A stretch of DNA of 64,000 nucleotides from Anaeramoeba flamelloides (taxonomy: Eukaryota; Metamonada; Anaeramoebidae): assembly GCA_027625915.1 (NCBI GenBank), contig JANTQA010000051.1, positions 3,286,501-3,350,500 on the forward strand, in the 5' to 3' direction. Position numbers and translations under genes: made by a program. Each line of letters starts with the position of its first letter. Position 1 is the first letter of the stretch. Shown here one piece after another: positions 59,339-64,000 of this stretch. The notes beneath the pieces are model-generated. The model did no database searches and had not been told where the DNA came from. It was given only the letters and a program-made list of their open reading frames with translations.

Positions 59339-59542
59339 GTAAACAGAAATTATTACTTAATATTGTTGTTCGAGTTAAAACCAAACTTAAATAAGGAATT
59401 CGGGACAGAAATAACTTGGCCAAACACCCACCGTTATAAAGTGTCAACTGAAATTGTTAATTCCCAAAAACTAATCGTTATTTATACAAGCTTGATGCAT
59501 TTTGAATTTGCCATTTTTTGGAAAGACTATTTGTTGTCATAG
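59339..59542 (+). pseudogene. coding-like segment right of B3, unknown
   Basis: The plus strand reads openly from the B3 edge to a stop at 59540: VNRNYYLILLFELKPNLNKE, EITWPNTHRYKVSTEIV, HFEFAIFWKDYLLS. It is the most convincing unassigned reading frame outside the six genes, but has no start of its own. Probably the end of a gene or element disrupted by B3. No domain recognised. Confidence 0.35.
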
Positions 59543-59639
59543 TTATACTTGGTTCCGTGCAGCTTTTTTTTCGATTGGAGTTTGAAACTATATTCTATTA
59601 ATGTATGAATTCTAAATCGGTAAAATTGTTCACGTCTTT

Positions 59640-59740
59640 ATCTTTATTTTTCTTGAACAAATAGAGTTCTCAAAGAAGTAGGTTGGTTGATTGAAATCTC
59701 ATTTTTAAAAAGATTAAGATTGAAAATGTTGTGAACATTT
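59640..59740. repeat. short dispersed repeat, related to 4735-4835 and 27195-27260
   Basis: TTTTTCTTGAACAAATAGAG, TTCTCAAAGAAGTAGGTTG and AGATTGAAAATG match 4735-4835 in order, and less well 27195-27260 (GGGTTTTCAAAAAGCAAGTT). No function visible. 59741-60521 otherwise holds nothing I recognise. Confidence 0.45.
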
Positions 59741-60521
59741 TTTCCGATTAATTTTTCAAATTATTGAGAGAGTCAACCTGGTTTCTCCCCAACGAAAGGA
59801 ATTTGAAAATACTGTTCCCATGAAATTATTTTTTATCGCCTCTTTTAGACCTACTTTTTAATTATTTTCTGTAAATTGAACAAGATTGAGAAAAATTCTT
59901 TCCCACCAAGACTAATGTTCATTCTCTTAGAGAACATTCAAGGTTTTTTATTAATTTATCCCTATTTGATTTTTTAAAAAAAGATCATAACAATCCCAAT
60001 AATTCTTAATTCCAAAGAATACCAAAACTGTGAAAAACTGCACTTTCCCGATTTTTATTCACATCTTGGGAATAAACTTTTTCCAAGTTGTCTATTGGGG
60101 ATATTATCACAAATCTAATTTCCACAAACTCTTCAGAGTTTGAATGACTCTAATCGAAAAATCGAACTCTTTCAATTACCCTAATATAAAATATAAATAT
60201 TTTTCAACTTGACAAAAAAAAAAAAATCGCGTTTAGCAAACCTCAAAAGATCTGAAAATTTATACGAATGCCAAATCATGGAAACAATCTTTTTCTTGTC
60301 TGAAGTTGAATTTTTTAAAAAATTTAGGATAATTCTTTTTCGAATAAATTCTCCTAATTTTGTTGTTGATTTTTTGTAAATACTTCGAACAATAATGGAA
60401 CTTTTTAAATGAAGAATTGTTTTTTAACTTTTTCATTTTTTCTAAAATACATAAACTTTTTTCTTTGAATTGCCTTTTGCTTTTTTTTTTTTTTTTTTTT
60501 TTTTTTCCCAAATTATTCGAA

Positions 60522-60956
60522 ATGGAGATTTACCCAACAAAAATTCCAAGAAACGAGAGTACAAGCCAAGGAATGACGCGTCTAACTGATCTCAAACATC
60601 TTGTCAAAAGCCTTGATCCCAAAATCAAAATCAACACAAACACAAACACAACCACAAACACACAACCACAATCACAATCACAAATCTTCAGCACAAGCTA
60701 TTCAAACCCCATCGATTTTCTCAAAATTCCCCCAAAAACGATTAACCAGACCTCCGGTTCTTCAAGGACTTTGCATTTGTCGTCGGGGTATTCTCTTGAT
60801 GAACAAGAAGAAATGATCCTTGATCTTCGCTTTGAAGAAACAAAAAAAAAATTCTTAATTCCAAACAAACTGAAGAAAAGAAGAAAAGCAAGGAAAAAAC
60901 ACAAGAGGAACCAAGTCAAGTTTTTGACACAAGACCATTTGTTCGAGGAGTACTAA
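60522..60956 (+). CDS. small basic protein of unknown function
   Basis: 144 aa from the ATG at 60522 to TAA. The start follows a T30-type tract and is the first ATG of the frame (MEIYPTKIPRNESTSQG). Seen: a Thr/Asn/Gln/Ser-rich low-complexity stretch (about residues 39-55). A more conserved-looking block follows (SSRTLHLSSGYSLDEQEEMI, about 83-102). Next is a strongly basic segment (KLKKRRKARKKHKRN, about 118-132) that could serve as a nuclear localisation or RNA-binding signal. The end is QVKFLTQDHLFEEY. GC is clearly above both flanks and the frame is free of the poly-Phe/Lys noise of spurious frames here, so I believe it is a gene. No domain recognised; a nuclear or nucleolar role is only a guess from the basic tail. 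Confidence 0.7.
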   Translation: MEIYPTKIPRNESTSQGMTRLTDLKHLVKSLDPKIKINTNTNTTTNTQPQSQSQIFSTSYSNPIDFLKIPPKTINQTSGSSRTLHLSSGYSLDEQEEMILDLRFEETKKKFLIPNKLKKRRKARKKHKRNQVKFLTQDHLFEEY

Positions 60957-62100
60957 AAAAAAGAAGACTCGAAGATTCTTTTTTTTTTTTTTTCAGACAC
61001 CCTTTTTTTCTTGGGTGGCTTTTTCAATTTTTCTTTTTTTTTTTTAATCTTTTTTTTTGTATTTAAATTTCACATAATCTTAAAAATTTTCCAGCCTCTC
61101 TTGTTCTTCAAATCCTGCCCAAAAATTTTTATTTTGTTATTAGACATAAACTTGTATTTGTTGCCAAACTAAATTTAACCTCTAAGACATTTAGTTTTTT
61201 GGAATTCTTAAAAATTTTGATTAAGGATCTTGAAGGCATTTATTTATTTATTTTTTATTAATTTATTATGGGAAATTTTTTTTGATTTTGATGAAGAGCT
61301 TTGAACAACTTTCAAGGTTTTTTTTTTTTGACCACAAAAACATTAATTCCAATTTTGTTTTTCTGCATTTATAGAAATTAATAATTTTTTTGAAAAATAT
61401 TAAAACATTTTCGATGGAGTTTTCCATTTAACATGAGAGATCACCAAAAATAAAAATAGAAAGAAATAGAACCAATCTTTTTATATTTTTTTAATCCTTT
61501 TTTGTACCATTTTTGTCTTTTTTTGAAAATACTTTTCCCAATATTTGTAATTATTTTCGATTTGAGTTGGTTGAGAATAATCGTTCACTTCAAAAAAAAT
61601 CATAAGAATGAAACGATTATTTAGAGTTTTAAACTCATTCAAATGGCTTTAGTAAAATAAAAAACTCGTTTGTGTAATTCTGTGAGTATTGAAATGCAGT
61701 TTTCGAAAAGTAATTAATGATTTTGACAAGTCAGATCCAATTTTTTCCATTTTGGGAAAGTTCCCAATTTTTGGAAAATAATTAAAAATTTATTTTCTTT
61801 AGTCAAGTAAGAAATGTAATTGTGGTGGAAAACCAACAAAAATACCTTTGTTATAATTTGATTTTGCTGAGTAAAGTATCCACATCATTTCGCTTGTGTC
61901 AAAATAAAATATGAAAAAAATCTTTAAAACTTGAAAATTGTATTAAATGATCAGCTTGATTGATCTGATTTTTTTCGGTATTTGTTTTTCAGAAAAAAGA
62001 AACAAAAGTCGTCAATCACTAATTGTGATTTAACGGTGCTGGGAAATTATTGTCCAAAAAAGTTTAATCTTAAAAGCAAGTTAAAATCAGTTGTTTTTGT
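60957..62100. other. intergenic, nothing identified
   Basis: T-rich 3' flank of the small gene followed by AT-rich DNA; no gene or repeat recognised. Confidence 0.35.
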
Positions 62101-62149
62101 ATGTACACCTTCAATTGATTTTTCAGATCTACAGAAAACTTCTTAAAAA

Positions 62150-62738
62150 AAGTGTTAATTTGTGAATTTTTTGTCCGCAAAACCCCAAATCAAGTCATAA
62201 ACCAACTGTTCAGAATACTTTGAAGATTAAGTTCACTACCTTACTGTTGTTTTTGAAGTTAAGAACAGGGTGTGGGTTTTTGAGAAAAAGTAAATTCTTT
62301 TTTTTTTTTGTAAATTTTTTCTGATTTTTTTCTTTTGACTTAAAATAAAAAAATACCTGAAATTAGAGATAATCTTAGGAATGAATTGGGTCAACTTTTA
62401 CCGAAAAAGATATCATATAAAGTCTAAAATTTCAAAAATTATCATTTCGCAGATTTGTTTTCGATCTTACAGTTGAGAGAAAAAAAAAAAGGGTCTTTGA
62501 AGATAACAGGGGCATAGCAATAATTCAAATAAACACTGAAATGAAAAAGAACCAAGAAAAAGAGAGATATACCAAGGATTATCTAAACAATTAGGATAAT
62601 CACCAAAATCGCGAAAAAAAGTAAAGTATTTTATTTGGTTAAATAAATTCTTATTTATTGATTTTTCCCAAAAAGATAATAAATTTTTAATTTGTTCAAG
62701 AAAACGATTAAACTTGATTAGCAAACTCAGTATCATTT
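62150..62738 (-). other. possible fragmented or multi-exon gene, unknown
   Basis: On the minus strand 62736-62575 reads LLIKFNRFLEQIKNLLSFW, KYFTFFRDFGDYPNCLDN and is followed by a good donor (CCTTG/GTATAT). Further down, about 62395-62358, a short stretch (LTQFIPKIISNF) ends at CAG/GTATTT, another donor. About 62290-62215 reads NPHPVLNFKNNSKVVNLIF. Each piece is plausible but short; I cannot build a convincing product or name a family. Confidence 0.28.
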
Positions 62739-62994
62739 TTTTGTGAAGTAAGTTATCATTTTTAAAAGAATTCGTAATTGATAATTAATATGTCGAAAAA
62801 AGATCTGTTTCATTGTTCGTTTATTTTTTATGATTGTTGATTGAAAAAGAAAAATTTGTAAAACATTTGGGTTTTGTTGAAAACTTACTTTAGTAATTCA
62901 TTAAAGTGTCTATGAACAAATAGCGTTTTAAAACTTGTTTTTATTGCGAATTACCGAATAATAGTAACAATTATAATACAGTTTTCCAAAACAA

Positions 62995-63696
62995 CACTAC
63001 AAGGAAAATTTAAATACCTAAAATTAAAGTTCGCCAAAACTATACATTGGATTTCAGTTATACTTCTTTTATAAATTATTTTTTTAAAGTTATCATAATT
63101 TTATGTAATAAAAAAAGGATAGCTATTAAACTCATTAAAATCTGAATACCCCCCTTTTCAAAAATACTGACTTTTGAAAAAAAACACCTATTTTCAGGGT
63201 ATTTTTTTATTGGAAAAAGTTGAAATGAATTAATTTTTGATTGAACATTAAGATTGAAAAAAGAATATATGTTAAAGAAATTTGCAGAAAACAACGGGGA
63301 ACGCATATAAAAACCCAAACATGGAAAAAAAATAAAATGATAAAAAATATTCCAAAAACAGATAAAAAATCAGTTTTTCAATTTAATTTAGAAATATCTT
63401 TTGATTGAAATATTTTGTGCTATTTTCAAATTGAAAAATATGTTTCCTTTTAGACTATTAAAAAAATACTTGAAAATTATCTCTCTACTAAGTCAATTAA
63501 AAAATTCAAAAATTTTACAATTAAAAATGAAAAAAATATTACTGAAAAATTTCATTTTTTTTTCAATTCCTATTAATATCTATTAAAGTTGTAAACCTCA
63601 TTGAAAATTGTTATGTATAATAATGTTTATTATATGAGTGTATTTTAAAAATACAAAATTTAGAGATTTTTTTTTGAAAAAATTTTCCTTGTAGTG
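62995..63696 (+). mobile_element. family B TIR element, copy B4 (opposite orientation)
   Basis: 702 bp, inverse of B1-B3, TIR CACTACAAGGAAAATTT at both ends. The left flank is AA rather than TA. The right terminus GTAGT is extended into a short tandem array GTAGT-GTAGT-GTAGT-GTAAT-GTAGT-GTAGT (63691-63720), so the original TA flank is absorbed in it. Confidence 0.87.
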
Positions 63697-63720
63697 TAGT
63701 GTAGTGTAATGTAGTGTAGT

Positions 63721-64000
63721 GAAAAACAAAACACACCAAACAAGATTCAAATCAACCATCAATTTCATTTACCCCCTAATTCTAAAAGGAAAATAATAAT
63801 CTAATTATTCTTTATGGAATCAAAAAAATAATTTTTTTTTGACTTTTCCAACCTTTTTGGGAAGTGTGAATCAAAATTTTGGTACATTCATTTTAAAAGA
63901 AATCGATGAAAAATTAACATAATAATATTTTTTAATTAAGATCCAGAAAAAAGTAATTATTTATTTTTCTTGTAAATAATTTATTTTATTTATAAATACT
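63721..64000. other. window end, nothing identified
   Basis: AT-rich sequence to the end of the window; no gene seen. A GGGAAGTGTGAATCAAAATT word near 63860 resembles the GGAAAGTTGAATGAAAAT words of the 6.3-7.1 kb foldback. Confidence 0.3.

Noticed and set aside
1-64000. Alternative genetic code (reassigned TAA/TAG)
   Set aside because: The six genes end at TAA or TAG in the expected place and contain no in-frame stops in conserved regions.

Overview
The window looks like nuclear DNA of a free-living protist with an extremely AT-rich genome. Genes are sparse: six supported protein genes in 64 kb. Introns are spliceosomal (GT...AG) and run from about 140 bp to 4 kb. Several proteins carry long Asn/Glu/Lys low-complexity tracts. 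Stops seen are TAA and TAG with no in-frame stops inside the genes, which fits the standard code. The combination (poly-NE/KE tracts, animal-type bifunctional capping enzyme, WNK family, TBC1D13-like GAP, ENT transporter) makes me think of an Anaeramoeba-like metamonad. That is inference; Amoebozoa and Heterolobosea are not excluded.

Layout. 2.1-4.3 kb (-): NOL10/Enp2, a ribosome-biogenesis WD40 protein. 4.3-21.8 kb: a gene-poor block full of DNA-transposon-like repeats. It holds sixteen full-length copies and one truncated copy of a 197-bp near-perfect hairpin with TA target duplications (my family A), two copies of a 700-bp TIR element (B), a nested 530-bp TIR element (C), a large foldback, minisatellites, a decayed tRNA-like gene and scraps of decayed coding sequence. 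21.8-23.6 kb (+): TBC1D13-like Rab GAP, two exons. 28.0-34.9 kb (+): a three-exon WNK-family protein that looks like a pseudokinase and keeps an OSR1_C/PF2-like domain; its second intron is 4 kb and contains a foldback, a TIR element and a C1-zinc-finger-like scrap. 38.3-43.1 kb (-): three-exon equilibrative nucleoside transporter with a 3.1-kb intron. 50.5-53.1 kb (-): two-exon mRNA capping enzyme (triphosphatase plus guanylyltransferase). 60.5-61.0 kb (+): a small basic protein of unknown function. The rest is AT-rich intergenic DNA with two more copies of B, diverged dispersed repeats and a few short coding-like relics.

The genes are unrelated housekeeping or signalling functions (rRNA processing, Rab trafficking, ion/volume signalling, nucleoside uptake, mRNA capping). 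There is no operon-like logic. The strongest unusual signals are the dense hairpin-element cluster with datable nested insertions and the WNK protein with substituted HRD and DFG aspartates.
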